From the NCBI GenBank assembly GCA_003577305.1, contig QEVL01000019.1:34205-98204 (forward strand): 64,000 bases of DNA. Direction: 5' to 3'. Position numbers and translations under genes: made by a program. The notes under the pieces were generated by a model. The model was not told where the DNA came from and did not search any database. It worked only from the letters and a program-made list of their open reading frames with translations. Positions 46,047 to 59,823 of this stretch are shown here, in pieces; the first letter of the stretch is position 1; each line of letters begins with the position of its first letter. This stretch comes from Burkholderiales bacterium (GTDB taxonomy: Bacteria > Pseudomonadota > Gammaproteobacteria > Burkholderiales > Burkholderiaceae_E).

Positions 46047-48473
46047 TCAGGCCTTCTCGATCGAGATCGCGCCGAAGGCGCACACCAGGCCGGTCGTGGC
46101 CGGCTGCGCCGCGGCCACGCGCAGCACGCCGTCGGCCAGCGCATCGTCGCGCTCGAGCTCCAGCCGCGCCTCGCCCTCCACGCCCCCCAGCGACTGCGCG
46201 AGCCGCACCGCATCACCCGGCGCCAGGCCCAGGCGCGCGATCGTCGCGCCGTTGGCGCGCGCGGTGGGCGCGCGCGCGTCGCGTGTCTGCTGCAGGCTCG
46301 CCGCACGGCGCACGACCGGGTCGGTCGCGTAGATCGGCACGTCGGCCAGCCGCTCGAGCAGCGCCGCGCCTGCCCCGGCGGCTGCACCCGCTGCGCCAGC
46401 GCCTCGCGGCGCAGCCGCCGCAGCGCTTGCCCCGTTCGCCGCCGGCGCCGCATCGGCCAGTGCGTTGTCGAGATGGCCTGCGACGTCGGGCGCGAGCGCC
46501 TCGGCGCGCACCGCCTCGGGGCTGTCCTGCTCGAAGCCGCCCAGTCCGAGCAGGTTGCCGAGCACGCGCAGCACTTTCCAGGCCGGCCGGCACTCGCCGG
46601 CCGGACGCACCACGCCGTTGAACGACTGCACGCGTCCTTCGCAGTTCACGAAAGTGCCCGCCGTTTCGGTGAACGGCGCGATCGGCAGCAGGCAGTCGGC
46701 GTACTCGAGCAGTTCGGCCGACCTGTAGGCGCTCAGCGCGATCACCGATTCGGCCTGCTCCAACGCCGCCCGCGCCGCCGCCGGCAGCGCATGATCGAGC
46801 GTGGGTTCGTTGTTGAGCAGCAGGTAGAGGCTGCGCGGCTGCTCGACCATCGCGCGCGCGTCGAGCCCGCCGCCCGACGGCACCGCACGGGCCAGGTAGC
46901 CGCCCACCGAGTTGGCCGCCTCGCCGATCTGCCCGAAGCGCGCGCCGGCCGCGGCCGCGATCGCCTGCCCGAGCCGCGCGATGCGCGCGTAGTCGGGATG
47001 CTGGACCGCGGCGTTGCCGAGCAGCACGGCGCCGCGCTCGCCCGAGCACAGGCTCGCGGCGATCGCGCGCGCGGTCTCGCCCGGCACGAGCGCGGAAAGA
47101 TCGATCGACACCGCTCCGGCCAAGGCAGCCGGCGCCTGCTGGCCGCGCGCCTGCAGCACGGCCGCCAGCACTTCGGCAAGCGCCTGCACCCACTGCGACG
47201 GCGCGACGATCGCCTTGTGCGCGATCGGCATCAGCAGGTCGTCGTCGGCCGCGTGCACGATCGACACCTGGGCACCGCGCTTGACCGCGCCCCGGATGCG
47301 CGCGGCGAACAGCGGGTGGTCCTTGCGCAGGAACGAGCCCACCAGCAGCAGCCGGTCGAGCGCGCCGGCCTCTTCGATCGACATGCCGAGCCAGGGCACC
47401 CCGGCGCGCGCGGCCTCGGCGGAGAAGTCGGTCTGGCGCAGCCGGAAATCGACGTTGTCGCAGCCGAGCGCGCGCACGAGCCGGCCCAGCAGGTGAAGCT
47501 CCTCGAGCGTGCTGCTGCCCGAGCCGAGCGCGCCCAGCGCCTGAGCGCCGTGCTCGGCGCGCACCGTGCGGATCGCGTGCGCGGCGTAGTCGAGCGCGGT
47601 CTTCCAGTCGACCTCGTGCCACTGACCGTTCTGGCGCACCATCGGCGCGAGCAGCCGCTCGTCGCTGTTCAGCCCCTCGTACGACCAGCGGTCGCGGTCG
47701 GACAGCCAGCACTCGTTGACCGGTTCGTTCTCGAACGGCACCACCCGCATCACGCGATCGGACTTCACCTGCACGACCAGGTTCGAGCCGAGCGAATCGT
47801 GCGCGGAGATCGATTTGCGCCGGGCGAGCTCCCAGGTGCGCGCGCCGAAGCGGAACGGCCGGCTGGTGAGCGCGCCCACCGGGCAGACGTCGATCATGTT
47901 GCCCGAGAGCTCGGAGTCGACCGAGCGTCCGACGAAGCTCATGATCTCTGAGTGCTCGCCGCGGTTGGCCATGCCGAGTTCCATGATGCCGCCGATCTCC
48001 TGCCCGAAGCGCACGCAGCGGGTGCAGTGGATGCAGCGCATCATCTCGTCGGCCGAAATCAGCGGCCCCATCGACTTGCGCACCACCACCCGCTTGGGCT
48101 CGACGAAGCGCGAAGCCGGATACCCGTAACCGACGGAGAGATCCTGCAGCTGGCACTCGCCGCCCTGGTCGCAGACCGGGCAGTCGAGCGGATGGTTGAT
48201 CAGCAGGAATTCCAGCACGCTTTTCTGGGCGCGAACGGCGGTTTCCGAGTGCGTGTACACCTTCATGCCGTTGGCCACCGGCGTCGCGCAGGCCGGCAGC
48301 GGCTTGGGCGCCTTCTCGACCTCGACCAGGCACATGCGGCAGTTCGCGGCGATCGAGAGCTTCTTGTGGTAGCAGAAGTGCGGCACGTAGATGTCGAGCT
48401 TGTCCGCCGCGTGCATCAGCATGCTGCCTTCGGGTACCTCGACCTCCCTGCCGTCGATCTCCAGCTTGACCAT
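46047..48473 (-). CDS. nuoG: NADH-quinone oxidoreductase subunit G
   Basis: An 808-residue iron-sulfur subunit. The N-terminal 2Fe-2S ligands lie in [21 protein letters not shown] and [35 protein letters not shown] and a CPVGALT motif give the 4Fe-4S centres. A molybdopterin-oxidoreductase-like domain follows ([21 protein letters not shown]). An Ala/Gly-rich linker of about 35 residues near 690-720 separates the last part and is likely lineage-specific. It is followed by nuoH after 5 bases. Confidence 0.96.
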   Translation of the reverse strand: MVKLEIDGREVEVPEGSMLMHAADKLDIYVPHFCYHKKLSIAANCRMCLVEVEKAPKPLPACATPVANGMKVYTHSETAVRAQKSVLEFLLINHPLDCPVCDQGGECQLQDLSVGYGYPASRFVEPKRVVVRKSMGPLISADEMMRCIHCTRCVRFGQEIGGIMELGMANRGEHSEIMSFVGRSVDSELSGNMIDVCPVGALTSRPFRFGARTWELARRKSISAHDSLGSNLVVQVKSDRVMRVVPFENEPVNECWLSDRDRWSYEGLNSDERLLAPMVRQNGQWHEVDWKTALDYAAHAIRTVRAEHGAQALGALGSGSSTLEELHLLGRLVRALGCDNVDFRLRQTDFSAEAARAGVPWLGMSIEEAGALDRLLLVGSFLRKDHPLFAARIRGAVKRGAQVSIVHAADDDLLMPIAHKAIVAPSQWVQALAEVLAAVLQARGQQAPAALAGAVSIDLSALVPGETARAIAASLCSGERGAVLLGNAAVQHPDYARIARLGQAIAAAAGARFGQIGEAANSVGGYLARAVPSGGGLDARAMVEQPRSLYLLLNNEPTLDHALPAAARAALEQAESVIALSAYRSAELLEYADCLLPIAPFTETAGTFVNCEGRVQSFNGVVRPAGECRPAWKVLRVLGNLLGLGGFEQDSPEAVRAEALAPDVAGHLDNALADAAPAANGASAAAAAPRGAGAAGAAAGAGAALLERLADVPIYATDPVVRRAASLQQTRDARAPTARANGATIARLGLAPGDAVRLAQSLGGVEGEARLELERDDALADGVLRVAAAQPATTGLVCAFGAISIEKA

Positions 48474-48512
48474 CTCGTATCCGTCAGTCGTTCGTTTCGG
48501 GGGTGCCGGCGC

Positions 48513-49849
<1,337 letters not shown>

Positions 49850-49853
<4 letters not shown>

Positions 49854-50359
49854 TTCGCGTCCCGCAGTTCGGCGAGCAGCGCGTCGAGCTTCTGGTTGTC
49901 CATGAAGCTGCACATGCGCTTGTTGTTCACCAGCAGCACCGGAGCGTCGCCGCAGGAGCCCAGGCACTCGCTTTCCTTGAGCGTGAACAGCCCGTCGGCG
50001 GTGGTCTCGCCGAAGCCGATGCCCAGTTTCTCCTTCAGGTGCTCGGCCGCCTTCGTGCCGTCGCGCAGCGCGCACGGCAGGCAGGTGCACACGGCGATGC
50101 TGTACTTGCCCGCCGGGCGCGTGTTGTACATGTTGTAGAAAGTGGCGACCTCGTGCACCGCGATCGGCGGCATGCCGAGGTACGCCGCGACTTCCTCGAT
50201 GATTTCCTTCGACACCCAGCCGGTTTCGTCCTGCGCAATGGCCAGCGCCGCCATCACCGCCGATTGCCTGTGCTCGGCCGGGTATTTCGCGAGCTCGCGG
50301 TCGATGCGCGCGTAGGCATCGTCGCTGAGCAGTCGTTGGGGCTGGGTGACGGCGCTCAT
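49850..50359 (-). CDS. nuoE: NADH-quinone oxidoreductase subunit E
   Basis: A 169-residue thioredoxin-fold subunit with a 2Fe-2S (N1a) centre. The ligands are in [11 protein letters not shown] and [10 protein letters not shown]. The N-terminal region ([25 protein letters not shown], in pieces) fits the family. It ends in a four-base overlap with nuoF and follows nuoD after 52 bases. Confidence 0.96.
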
Positions 50360-50411
50360 GGGTCGGTGCGGAGTCGGGGAGAGTGCGGTTCGGTGCGGGT
50401 TGCGGAAGGCT

Positions 50412-51665
<1,254 letters not shown>

Positions 51666-51683
51666 GCATGCTTCCCGCGGCAG

Positions 51684-52331
51684 TCACTTCTGCCCCCTCA
51701 GCCCCACGTCCGGCCGCTCCACTCCGTACCGGTCGTCGCGCAGCACCCGCGGCACCACTTCGCGCGGCTCGATCGTGACCGGCTGGTAGATCACCCGCTT
51801 CTGCTCCGGGTCGTAGCGCATCTCGACGTAACCGGAGACGGGGAAGTCCTTGCGGAACGGGTGGCCGACGAAGCCGTAGTCGGTGAGGATGCGGCGCAGG
51901 TCGCCGTGGCCGTCGAAGACGATGCCGAAGAGGTCGAAGGCCTCGCGCTCGAACCAGTTCGCCACCGGCCAGACGCCGGTCACCGAAGCCATCATCGGCA
52001 TGTCGTCGTCGGCGCAGAAAGTGCGCACGCGCACCCTCCAGTTGTGGGCAACCGAGAGCAGGTGCATCACCACCGCGAAGCGCTGCCCGCTCCAGGCTCC
52101 GTCGCCGTAGTCGCGATAGTCGACGCCGCACAGGTCGATCAGCGTGTCGAAGCGCAGCGCGGGGTCGTCGCGCAGCCGCGCGGCAACCTGCGCGTGCGAG
52201 GCGGCGTCGATCACCACGGTGATCTCGCCCAGGCGCTCTACGAGCGAGCGGATCGAGTCGCCCAGCGACGCGCGCAGCGCAGCCTCCAGGGTTTCGAGCC
52301 GGGTGGTCGGCGTAGTGTGGGACTGGGGCAT
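51684..52331 (-). CDS. nuoC: NADH-quinone oxidoreductase subunit C
   Basis: A 215-residue 30-kDa-type subunit. Seen are [37 protein letters not shown] and [19 protein letters not shown]. The ATG at 52331 is used because the open frame upstream lies inside the nuoB region and has no family similarity. It is a separate protein, not fused to NuoD as in E. coli. Confidence 0.95.
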   Translation of the reverse strand: MPQSHTTPTTRLETLEAALRASLGDSIRSLVERLGEITVVIDAASHAQVAARLRDDPALRFDTLIDLCGVDYRDYGDGAWSGQRFAVVMHLLSVAHNWRVRVRTFCADDDMPMMASVTGVWPVANWFEREAFDLFGIVFDGHGDLRRILTDYGFVGHPFRKDFPVSGYVEMRYDPEQKRVIYQPVTIEPREVVPRVLRDDRYGVERPDVGLRGQK

Positions 52332-52395
52332 CTGAAGCGGTCGGGAACGCGTTCGGGGCGTTAGGGACGGCGGACGTGGCGGGGCCCGTGGGCGG

Positions 52396-52872
52396 CTAGC
52401 GCGCGATCGTGCTGGTGCGGCGGATCTTGGCCTGCAACTGCATGATTCCGTAGATGAGCGCCTCGGCGGTGGGCGGGCAGCCGGGCACGTAGACGTCGAC
52501 CGGCACGATGCGGTCGCAACCACGCACCACCGAGTACGAGTAGTGGTAGTAGCCGCCGCCGTTGGCGCACGAACCCATGGAGATCACCCAGCGCGGCTCG
52601 GCCATCTGGTCGTAGACCTTGCGCAGCGCCGGCGCCATCTTGTTGCACAGCGTGCCGGCGACGATCATCACGTCGGACTGCCGCGGGCTCGGGCGATAGA
52701 ACACGCCCATGCGATCGAGGTCGTAGCGCGATGCGCTGGCGTGCATCATCTCGACCGCGCAGCAGGCCAGGCCGAAGGTGACCGGCCACATCGAACCCGT
52801 GCGCGACCAGTTCACCAGCTTGTCGAGCTGGGTCGTGACGAAACCCTCGCTCAGTAGTCCTTCGATCGCCAT
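52396..52872 (-). CDS. nuoB: NADH-quinone oxidoreductase subunit B
   Basis: A 158-residue subunit holding cluster N2. The cluster cysteines lie in [29 protein letters not shown] and [12 protein letters not shown]. It transfers electrons to the quinone. The start at 52872 ([10 protein letters not shown]) is 43 bases after nuoA. Confidence 0.97.
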   Translation of the reverse strand: MAIEGLLSEGFVTTQLDKLVNWSRTGSMWPVTFGLACCAVEMMHASASRYDLDRMGVFYRPSPRQSDVMIVAGTLCNKMAPALRKVYDQMAEPRWVISMGSCANGGGYYHYSYSVVRGCDRIVPVDVYVPGCPPTAEALIYGIMQLQAKIRRTSTIAR

Positions 52873-52915
52873 CGCGCTGCTCCGAACACTCTTTCGAGAG
52901 GCGCGCAAGACTGGG

Positions 52916-53275
52916 TCATTCCCAGTCGAGCGCCCCTTTCATCCATTCGTACACGAACCCGACGACGAGAATCGTCAGGAAGATCATCATCGAGACGAAA
53001 CCGAAGAACCCGATCGCGTCGAGCGACACCGCCCACGGGAACAGGAACGCGATTTCGAGGTCGAAGAGAATGAACAGGATCGCCACCAGGTAGTAGCGAA
53101 CGTCGAAGCGCATGCGCGCGTCTTCGAAGGACTCGAAGCCGCATTCGTAGGGGGAGAGCTTTTCGGGATCGGGGCGGCTCGGGCCGAGCAGCTTGCCGAT
53201 GACCAGGGGACCGACGCCCACCGCGGCACCGACCACGATGAACAACAGGACGGGCAGATAGCTTTCGAGGATCAC
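52916..53275 (-). CDS. nuoA: NADH-quinone oxidoreductase subunit A
   Basis: A 119-residue membrane subunit with three helices and the conserved [32 protein letters not shown] region (in pieces). The start is a GTG at 53273-53275 ([15 protein letters not shown]), which gives the usual length of 119; the earlier ATG would add an unlikely hydrophilic leader. It is the first gene of the nuo operon. Confidence 0.95.
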   Translation of the reverse strand: MILESYLPVLLFIVVGAAVGVGPLVIGKLLGPSRPDPEKLSPYECGFESFEDARMRFDVRYYLVAILFILFDLEIAFLFPWAVSLDAIGFFGFVSMMIFLTILVVGFVYEWMKGALDWE

Positions 53276-53319
53276 TTGGTTCGGTACCCGACTCTTCTTC
53301 CCACAACCCGCTCGGCCAG

Positions 53320-53356
53320 AAAAAAGTCCGCCCGGACTTGCGCCCCGAGCGGACTT
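53320..53356 (-). terminator. Terminator between tRNA-Leu and nuoA
   Basis: On the minus strand, GCGGACTT at the 3' side is followed by TTTT (53320-53323) and can pair with either of two upstream copies of AAGTCCG (at about 53332-53339 or 53349-53356). A compact hairpin AGTCCG-GG-CGGACT (53325-53338) and a longer hairpin are mutually exclusive. It should end or attenuate transcription from the tRNA-Leu side before nuoA. Confidence 0.7.
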
Positions 53357-53469
53357 CCTCACCGGCTCTGCGCGCCCCGCGGCTCGATGCGCCCAGGACC
53401 GCTGCGCCCGAACCTCCCGTGTTCCTCCGGTTTCCCCGCCTCGCGACTGCCACGGGCGGATGTCGTTGC

Positions 53470-53554
53470 TGGTGCCGACGGCGAGACTCGAACTCGCACA
53501 GCTTTCGCCACTACCCCCTCAAGATAGCGTGTCTACCAATTTCACCACGTCGGC
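53470..53554 (-). tRNA. tRNA-Leu (GAG)
   Basis: An 85-base leucine tRNA on the minus strand, with acceptor stem GCCGACG/CGTCGGC, long variable arm, anticodon stem CTATC/GGTAG around the loop TTGAGGG, anticodon GAG, and encoded CCA. It lies between secG and the nuo operon, an arrangement found across betaproteobacteria. Confidence 0.96.
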
Positions 53555-53584
53555 GGATATTCGTCGTTCCGTCAGCCCGCTATT

Positions 53585-54037
53585 CTACTTCGGAATATCG
53601 CTCGCAGCCCCGTTTTTCGGCGCGGCCTGCCCCGGTGCTTGACCTGCATCAGGCGCGACAGCAGGCGCGGCGGCCGGTGCGCCGGCACCGGCCGGCGCTT
53701 CGGCGCCCGCCGACGGAATGTCGGACGGCGCCCTGGGTGCGCCGGCATCGACCGGCGCGGCGGGCGCCCGCTCCATCACGCTGGCGGGCGCCTCCACCGA
53801 GCGGTGGCCGAGAAAGGCCAGCGCAAGCGTGGTGATGAAGAACAGCGCGGCCAGTGCCGCGGTGCTGCGGCTCAGGAAGTTGGCCGAGCCGCTGGCGCCG
53901 AACAGGCTGCCCGAGGCACCGCCGCCGAACGCCGCGCCCATGTCGGCGCCCTTGCCGTGTTGCAGGAGTACCAGGACGATCACGCCGAAGGCGGCGATCA
54001 CCTGGACCGTCATCAGCAGGCTGGTCAACCAGTTCAT
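53585..54037 (-). CDS. secG: Preprotein translocase subunit SecG
   Basis: A 150-residue protein. Two membrane helices (about 4-24 and 58-76) flank the conserved loop LLQHGKGADMGAAFGGGASGSLFG. The C-terminus has a long Pro/Ala-rich tail (about residues 85-150), usual in betaproteobacteria. SecG assists SecYE in preprotein export. It follows tpiA by 48 bases and ends just before tRNA-Leu. Confidence 0.95.
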   Translation of the reverse strand: MNWLTSLLMTVQVIAAFGVIVLVLLQHGKGADMGAAFGGGASGSLFGASGSANFLSRSTAALAALFFITTLALAFLGHRSVEAPASVMERAPAAPVDAGAPRAPSDIPSAGAEAPAGAGAPAAAPAVAPDAGQAPGQAAPKNGAASDIPK

Positions 54038-54085
54038 CGAAGCTTCTCCGCGGGCCCGCGCTTCGGCGCGTCGCCCTTCTGTGTG

Positions 54086-54868
54086 TCAGGCCACCGCCGC
54101 CGCGCGGCAGATGGCGAGGAAATCGTCGGCAACCAGCGATGCGCCGCCGATCAGTCCGCCATCGACGTCGGCCATCGCGAACAGGCTCGCCGCGTTGCCC
54201 GGCTTGACGCTGCCGCCGTAGAGGATGCGCGTGGCGCCGGCGTGGCCGTACCCGCGCTGCGCGAGTCGCTCGCGCACGAAGCGATGCGCCGCCTGCGCGA
54301 TCTCGGGCGAAGCGGTGCGCCCGGTGCCGATCGCCCAGACAGGCTCGTAGGCGAGCACCACCCGCCCGGGCGGCAGCGGATGCGCCGGATCGACCAGCGC
54401 CGCAGCGATCGCATCGACCTGGCGCCCGAGCACCGCCTCGGTGTGGCCGGACTCGCGCTCTTCGAGCGTCTCGCCGATGCAGGCAATGACGCCCACGCCG
54501 CGCGTCATGCACATCGACACCTTTGCCGCGACCTGCTGGTCGGTTTCGCCGGCCAGCTGGCGACGCTCGGAATGACCGACGATCGCCCACTGGCAACCGA
54601 GGTCGACCAGCATCGCGGCCGAGACGTCGCCGGTGTAGGCGCCGTTGGGCTGCGTGGAGACGTCTTGTGCGCCCCAGGCGATGCCGGTGTCGCCGAGCCA
54701 GGCCGCGGCCTGGCCGAGATACGGGTACGGCGGGCAGACCACGACCTCGACCTGCGACAGCGAGGCGCGCCCGAGATCGGCGCGCAGCGCGGTGAACAGC
54801 TGCTCGTTCGAGACGATGTCGCCGTTCATCTTCCAGTTGCCGGCGACGAGCGGCTTGCGGGCGGTCAT
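54086..54868 (-). CDS. tpiA: Triosephosphate isomerase
   Basis: A 260-residue TIM barrel that interconverts dihydroxyacetone phosphate and glyceraldehyde 3-phosphate. It shows GNWKMNG at the N-terminus (Lys catalytic), VGHSERRQ (His catalytic), AYEPVWAIGTG (catalytic Glu) and YGGSVKPGNA (phosphate loop). The start at 54868 is chosen where the conserved N-terminus begins; the frame extends further but unlike the family. Confidence 0.96.
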   Translation of the reverse strand: MTARKPLVAGNWKMNGDIVSNEQLFTALRADLGRASLSQVEVVVCPPYPYLGQAAAWLGDTGIAWGAQDVSTQPNGAYTGDVSAAMLVDLGCQWAIVGHSERRQLAGETDQQVAAKVSMCMTRGVGVIACIGETLEERESGHTEAVLGRQVDAIAAALVDPAHPLPPGRVVLAYEPVWAIGTGRTASPEIAQAAHRFVRERLAQRGYGHAGATRILYGGSVKPGNAASLFAMADVDGGLIGGASLVADDFLAICRAAAVA

Positions 54869-54924
54869 CGGGTTTCGTCGAAGTCGGGAAAACCCATGAT
54901 TGTACTGGGGGCCTGCAAAGCGGG

Positions 54925-55860
54925 TCAATTTCGCCGGCGTGCAACAGCCTCGTGCCGGTTGCGGTCGTCGTCGCCGGTTGCGCCGCGGCCCGCTTCACCG
55001 TCGCCGTCGCCGTTCTCGTCGCCGTCGTCCTCGTCGCCGTCGTCGAACTCGTCGGGCCCGCCGACGGCCGCGCCGGCCCGGGCCGCCCGATCGCCCCAGG
55101 GGGGCGGTCCGCCGCGGCGCCAGCGCAGGAACCAGAGCACGTAGCCCGAGAAGCCGTAGAGCAGGAACAGCGAGAACAGCACCACCGGCGGATCCGAGGA
55201 GACCAGCACGAACACCAGCACGATGCCGATCACGAAAATGAACGGCACGCTCTTCTTCAGGTTGATGTCCTTGAAGCTGTAGAACGGCACGTTCGACACC
55301 ATCGTGATGCCGGCGTACACGGTCAGCGTGAAGCTCACCCAGGCGAGATCGGCGCCCGTGGCGGTGATCCAGCGGGTCTGGCGCAGGTCGGTGACGATCC
55401 AGACGAGCCCCACGACGAGCGCTGCGGCCGCCGGGCTGGGCAGGCCCTGGAAGAAGCGCTTGTCGACCACCCCGATGTTGGTGTTGAAGCGCGCCAGCCG
55501 CAGCGCGGCCCCGGCCACGTAGATGAAGGCCGCCAGCCAGCCCCACTTGCCCAGCCCGCGCAGCGACCATTCGTACATGATCAGCGCGGGTGCCGCGCCG
55601 AACGAGACCATGTCGGACAGGCTGTCGTATTGCTCGCCGAACGCGCTCTGCGTGTTGGTCATGCGCGCCACGCGTCCGTCGAGGCTGTCGAGCACCATCG
55701 CCACGAAGATCGCGATGGCCGCCGCCTCGTAGCTGCCGTTCATGGCCTGGACGATCGCGTAGAAGCCGCAGAACAGCGCTGCGGTGGTGAACGCATTGGG
55801 CAGCAGGTAGATCCGCCGCGACCGACGCGGCGCGAGCCCCTCGCGGCGCCCGTCATCCAC
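54925..55860 (-). CDS. pssA: Phosphatidylserine synthase with acidic C-terminal tail
   Basis: A 311-residue CDP-alcohol phosphotransferase that makes phosphatidylserine from CDP-diacylglycerol and serine. The motif D-G-x2-A-R-x8-G-x3-D-x3-D is visible as [23 protein letters not shown]. About seven membrane helices follow. From about residue 265 the protein ends in an Asp/Gly-rich tail ([20 protein letters not shown] region), encoded by low-complexity GTCGCC-type repeats at 54990-55060. The GTG start at 55858-55860 overlaps the end of psd by 8 bases. Confidence 0.9.
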   Translation of the reverse strand: MDDGRREGLAPRRSRRIYLLPNAFTTAALFCGFYAIVQAMNGSYEAAAIAIFVAMVLDSLDGRVARMTNTQSAFGEQYDSLSDMVSFGAAPALIMYEWSLRGLGKWGWLAAFIYVAGAALRLARFNTNIGVVDKRFFQGLPSPAAAALVVGLVWIVTDLRQTRWITATGADLAWVSFTLTVYAGITMVSNVPFYSFKDINLKKSVPFIFVIGIVLVFVLVSSDPPVVLFSLFLLYGFSGYVLWFLRWRRGGPPPWGDRAARAGAAVGGPDEFDDGDEDDGDENGDGDGEAGRGATGDDDRNRHEAVARRRN

Positions 55861-56524
55861 GCGCGTCACCCTCCCCGGCCTCGGCCAGCTCGGCCAGCAC
55901 GCTGCTGGCGGCATAGACCTTCTCGCCAATGGCCACGCACGGACGCGCGCCGGGCGGCAGGAAGACGTCGAGGCGCGAGCCGAAGCGGATGAAGCCGAAA
56001 CGCTGGCCACGCGTCAGCCGCTCGCCGGCCGCCACGTAGCACAGCACGCGCCGCGCCACCAGCCCCGCGACCTGCACGCAGCTGACGAGCGAGCCCTCGG
56101 CGGTGCGGATGAGCAGCGCGTTGCGCTCGTTGTGCTCGGACGCCTTGTCGAGGTCGGCGTTGACGAACTTGCCGGGAAAGTAGGTGACGCGCTCGATCGT
56201 GCCGTCGACCGGCGCGCGGTTCGAGTGCACGTTGAAGACGTTCATGAAGACCGAGATCTTCAGCGCGTCGCGATCGGCATAGGGATCGCGCGCGTTGGCC
56301 ACCACGATCACCCGGCCATCGGCCGGCGACAGCACCAGCCGCTCGCCGCCGGGCACCGGCCGCGGCGGATCGCGAAAGAACTGCAGCACGAAGAGCGCCA
56401 CCAGCCACAACGGCAGCGACCACCAGCCGGCGAACACGGTGAAGGCGAGCGCCACCGCGACGGCCAGCCCGAGAAACGGCCAGCCCTCGCGGGCGATCAG
56501 GGGATGCGGATAGCGGGGGTCCAT
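55853..56524 (-). CDS. psd: Phosphatidylserine decarboxylase
   Basis: A 223-residue enzyme that converts phosphatidylserine to phosphatidylethanolamine. Two N-terminal membrane segments (about 14-46) precede the domain. The self-cleavage site producing the pyruvoyl group lies in [13 protein letters not shown], with glycine-serine. Size fits the short archaeal/proteobacterial form. It is followed by pssA with an overlap, so the two steps of phosphatidylethanolamine synthesis are co-transcribed. Confidence 0.93.
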   Translation of the reverse strand: MDPRYPHPLIAREGWPFLGLAVAVALAFTVFAGWWSLPLWLVALFVLQFFRDPPRPVPGGERLVLSPADGRVIVVANARDPYADRDALKISVFMNVFNVHSNRAPVDGTIERVTYFPGKFVNADLDKASEHNERNALLIRTAEGSLVSCVQVAGLVARRVLCYVAAGERLTRGQRFGFIRFGSRLDVFLPPGARPCVAIGEKVYAASSVLAELAEAGEGDARG

Positions 56525-56561
56525 CGCCCCAAGTATACGGGCCGGGCCCCCGCCCGGGCGC

Positions 56562-57599
<1,038 letters not shown>

Positions 57600-58091
57600 T
57601 CAGACCTTGAGCACGCGCTCGCCGCGGGCAATGCCCGAGGCGCCGGTGCGCACGGTTTCGAGGATCGACGCGCGGTCGAGCGCGTCGATGAAGGCGTCGA
57701 GCTTGACGCCGTCGCCGGTGAGCTCGATCGTGTAGGTGCGGTCGGTCACGTCGATGATGCGGCCGCGGAAGATGTCGGCCATGCGCTTCATCTCCTCGCG
57801 CTCCTTGCCCACCGCCCGCACCTTGATCAGCATCAGCTCGCGCTCGGTATAGGGCGTCTCGATCAGGTCGACCACCTTCACCACGTCGATGAGCCGGTTC
57901 AGCTGCTTGGTGATCTGCTCGATCACGTCGTCGGATCCGCGGGTGACGATCGTCATCCGCGACAGCGACCGGTCTTCGGTGGGCGCGACGGTGAGCGTCT
58001 CGATGTTGTAGCCGCGGGCCGAAAACAGCCCCACGACCCGCGACAGCGCGCCCGGCTCGTTTTCCATCAGGATCGAAATGATGTGCTTCAT
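57600..58091 (-). CDS. ilvH: Acetolactate synthase small (regulatory) subunit
   Basis: A 163-residue subunit with an N-terminal ACT domain (ISILMENEPGALSRVVGLFSARGYNIETL in two parts) that binds valine, and a conserved second domain (YTIELTGDGVKLDAFIDAL). It gives feedback inhibition and full activity to IlvI. It begins 10 bases after the ilvI stop. Confidence 0.96.
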   Translation of the reverse strand: MKHIISILMENEPGALSRVVGLFSARGYNIETLTVAPTEDRSLSRMTIVTRGSDDVIEQITKQLNRLIDVVKVVDLIETPYTERELMLIKVRAVGKEREEMKRMADIFRGRIIDVTDRTYTIELTGDGVKLDAFIDALDRASILETVRTGASGIARGERVLKV

Positions 58092-58101
58092 GCGCGGCTC
58101 C

Positions 58102-59823
58102 TCACAGGCTTTCCGAGCCGAGCAGCATCTCGGTCAGGCCCTTGCCCCCCTGGACCATCGGCCAGACGTTCTCGGTGGCATCGGTGATGATGTCAAGGAA
58201 CACCAGCCGGTCGCGATACTTGCCGAATGCGTCGCGCAGCGCGGGCTCGACGTCGGCGGGCTTTTCCACCCGGATGCCGACGTGCCCGTAGGCCTCGGCC
58301 AGCGCCACGAAGTCGGGCAGCGCGTCCATGTACGACTCCGAGTAGCGGCTGCCGTACTCGATCTGCTGCCACTGCCGCACCATGCCGAGGTAGCGGTTGT
58401 TCAGGTTGACGATCTTCACCGGCAGCCGGTACTGCCTGCAGGTGGAGAGCTCCTGGATGCACATCTGGATCGAGCCCTCGCCGGTGATGCAGGCCACCTG
58501 CGCGCCGGGGTTGGCCACCAGCACGCCCATCGCGAACGGCAGCCCCACGCCCATCGTGCCGAGCCCGCCCGAGTTGATCCAGCGCCGCGGCTTGTCGAAC
58601 GGGTAGTACTGCGCGGCCCACATCTGGTGCTGGCCGACGTCGGAGGTGATGAAGGCGTCGCCGCCGGTGACCTCCCAGAGCTTCTGCACCACCGCCTGCG
58701 GCTTGATCAGCGTGTCGCTCGGCCGGTACTTCAGGCACTCGCGCTTGCGCCATTCGCCGATCTGCTGCCACCAGGCCTCGAGCGCCCGCCCGTTGGTCTT
58801 CCGCCCGGCGGCGAACGCCTCCTCGAGGAGCCCGATCAGGTCATTGAGCGTCTCGCGCACGTCGCCGACGATCGGCACGTCGACCTTCACCCGCTTGGAG
58901 ATCGACGACGGGTCGATGTCGACGTGGATGATCTTGTGCGGGCTCTGCGCGAAGTGCTTCGGATTGCCGATCACCCGGTCGTCGAAGCGCGCGCCGATGG
59001 CGATCAGCACGTCGCAGTGCTGCATCGCCATGTTCGCCTCGTAGGTGCCGTGCATGCCGGGCATGCCGACGAACTTGCGGTCGCTCGCGCGGTAGCCGCC
59101 CAGCCCCATCAACGTGTTGGTGACCGGAAACCCGAGCAGGTCGACGAAGCGGTTCAGTTCGGGCGCCGCATTGGCGAGGATCACGCCCCCGCCGGAGTAG
59201 ATCATCGGTCGCTCGGCACCCAGGATCAGGTTGAGTGCCTTCTTGATCTGGCCCTGGTGGCCGCGGATGACCGGATTGTACGAGCGCATCGACACCGTCT
59301 TCGGGTACTCGAAGCGGCACTTGTTGCGGGTGACGTCTTTCGGAATGTCGACCAGCACCGGCCCGGGCCGCCCGCTGTTGGCGATGTGGAACGCCTTGCG
59401 GATCGTGACGGCGAGATCCTTCACGTCCTTCACGAGGAAGTTGTGCTTCACGCACGGCCGCGTGATGCCGACCGTGTCGCACTCCTGGAAGGCGTCTTCG
59501 CCGATCGCGTGCGTGGGCACCTGCCCGGTGATGATCACCATCGGCACGGAATCCATGTAGGCGGTGGCGATGCCGGTGACCGCGTTGGTCACTCCCGGCC
59601 CGCTGGTGACCAGCGCCACGCCCACTTTCTGCGTCGAGCGCGAATACGCATCGGCGGCGTGCACCGCCGCCTGCTCGTGCCTGACGAGCACGTGCTGGAT
59701 GCGATCCTGGTTGAAGATCGAGTCGTAGATGTAGAGAACCGCGCCTCCGGGGTAGCCGAAGATGTGCTCGACACCTTCTTCCTGGAGACAGCGAACGACG
59801 ATATCTGCGCCTGTGAGTTCCAT
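58102..59823 (-). CDS. ilvI: Acetolactate synthase large subunit
   Basis: A 573-residue thiamine-diphosphate enzyme that condenses pyruvate to acetolactate. The N-terminal TPP glutamate lies in GYPGGAVLYIYDSI ... EQAAVHAADAYSR. The TPP-magnesium motif is GEGSIQMCIQELSTC with IVNLNN after it. The start at 59823 (MELTGADIVVRCLQEEG) fits the family. A promoter lies about 240 bases upstream. Confidence 0.96.
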   Translation of the reverse strand: MELTGADIVVRCLQEEGVEHIFGYPGGAVLYIYDSIFNQDRIQHVLVRHEQAAVHAADAYSRSTQKVGVALVTSGPGVTNAVTGIATAYMDSVPMVIITGQVPTHAIGEDAFQECDTVGITRPCVKHNFLVKDVKDLAVTIRKAFHIANSGRPGPVLVDIPKDVTRNKCRFEYPKTVSMRSYNPVIRGHQGQIKKALNLILGAERPMIYSGGGVILANAAPELNRFVDLLGFPVTNTLMGLGGYRASDRKFVGMPGMHGTYEANMAMQHCDVLIAIGARFDDRVIGNPKHFAQSPHKIIHVDIDPSSISKRVKVDVPIVGDVRETLNDLIGLLEEAFAAGRKTNGRALEAWWQQIGEWRKRECLKYRPSDTLIKPQAVVQKLWEVTGGDAFITSDVGQHQMWAAQYYPFDKPRRWINSGGLGTMGVGLPFAMGVLVANPGAQVACITGEGSIQMCIQELSTCRQYRLPVKIVNLNNRYLGMVRQWQQIEYGSRYSESYMDALPDFVALAEAYGHVGIRVEKPADVEPALRDAFGKYRDRLVFLDIITDATENVWPMVQGGKGLTEMLLGSESL

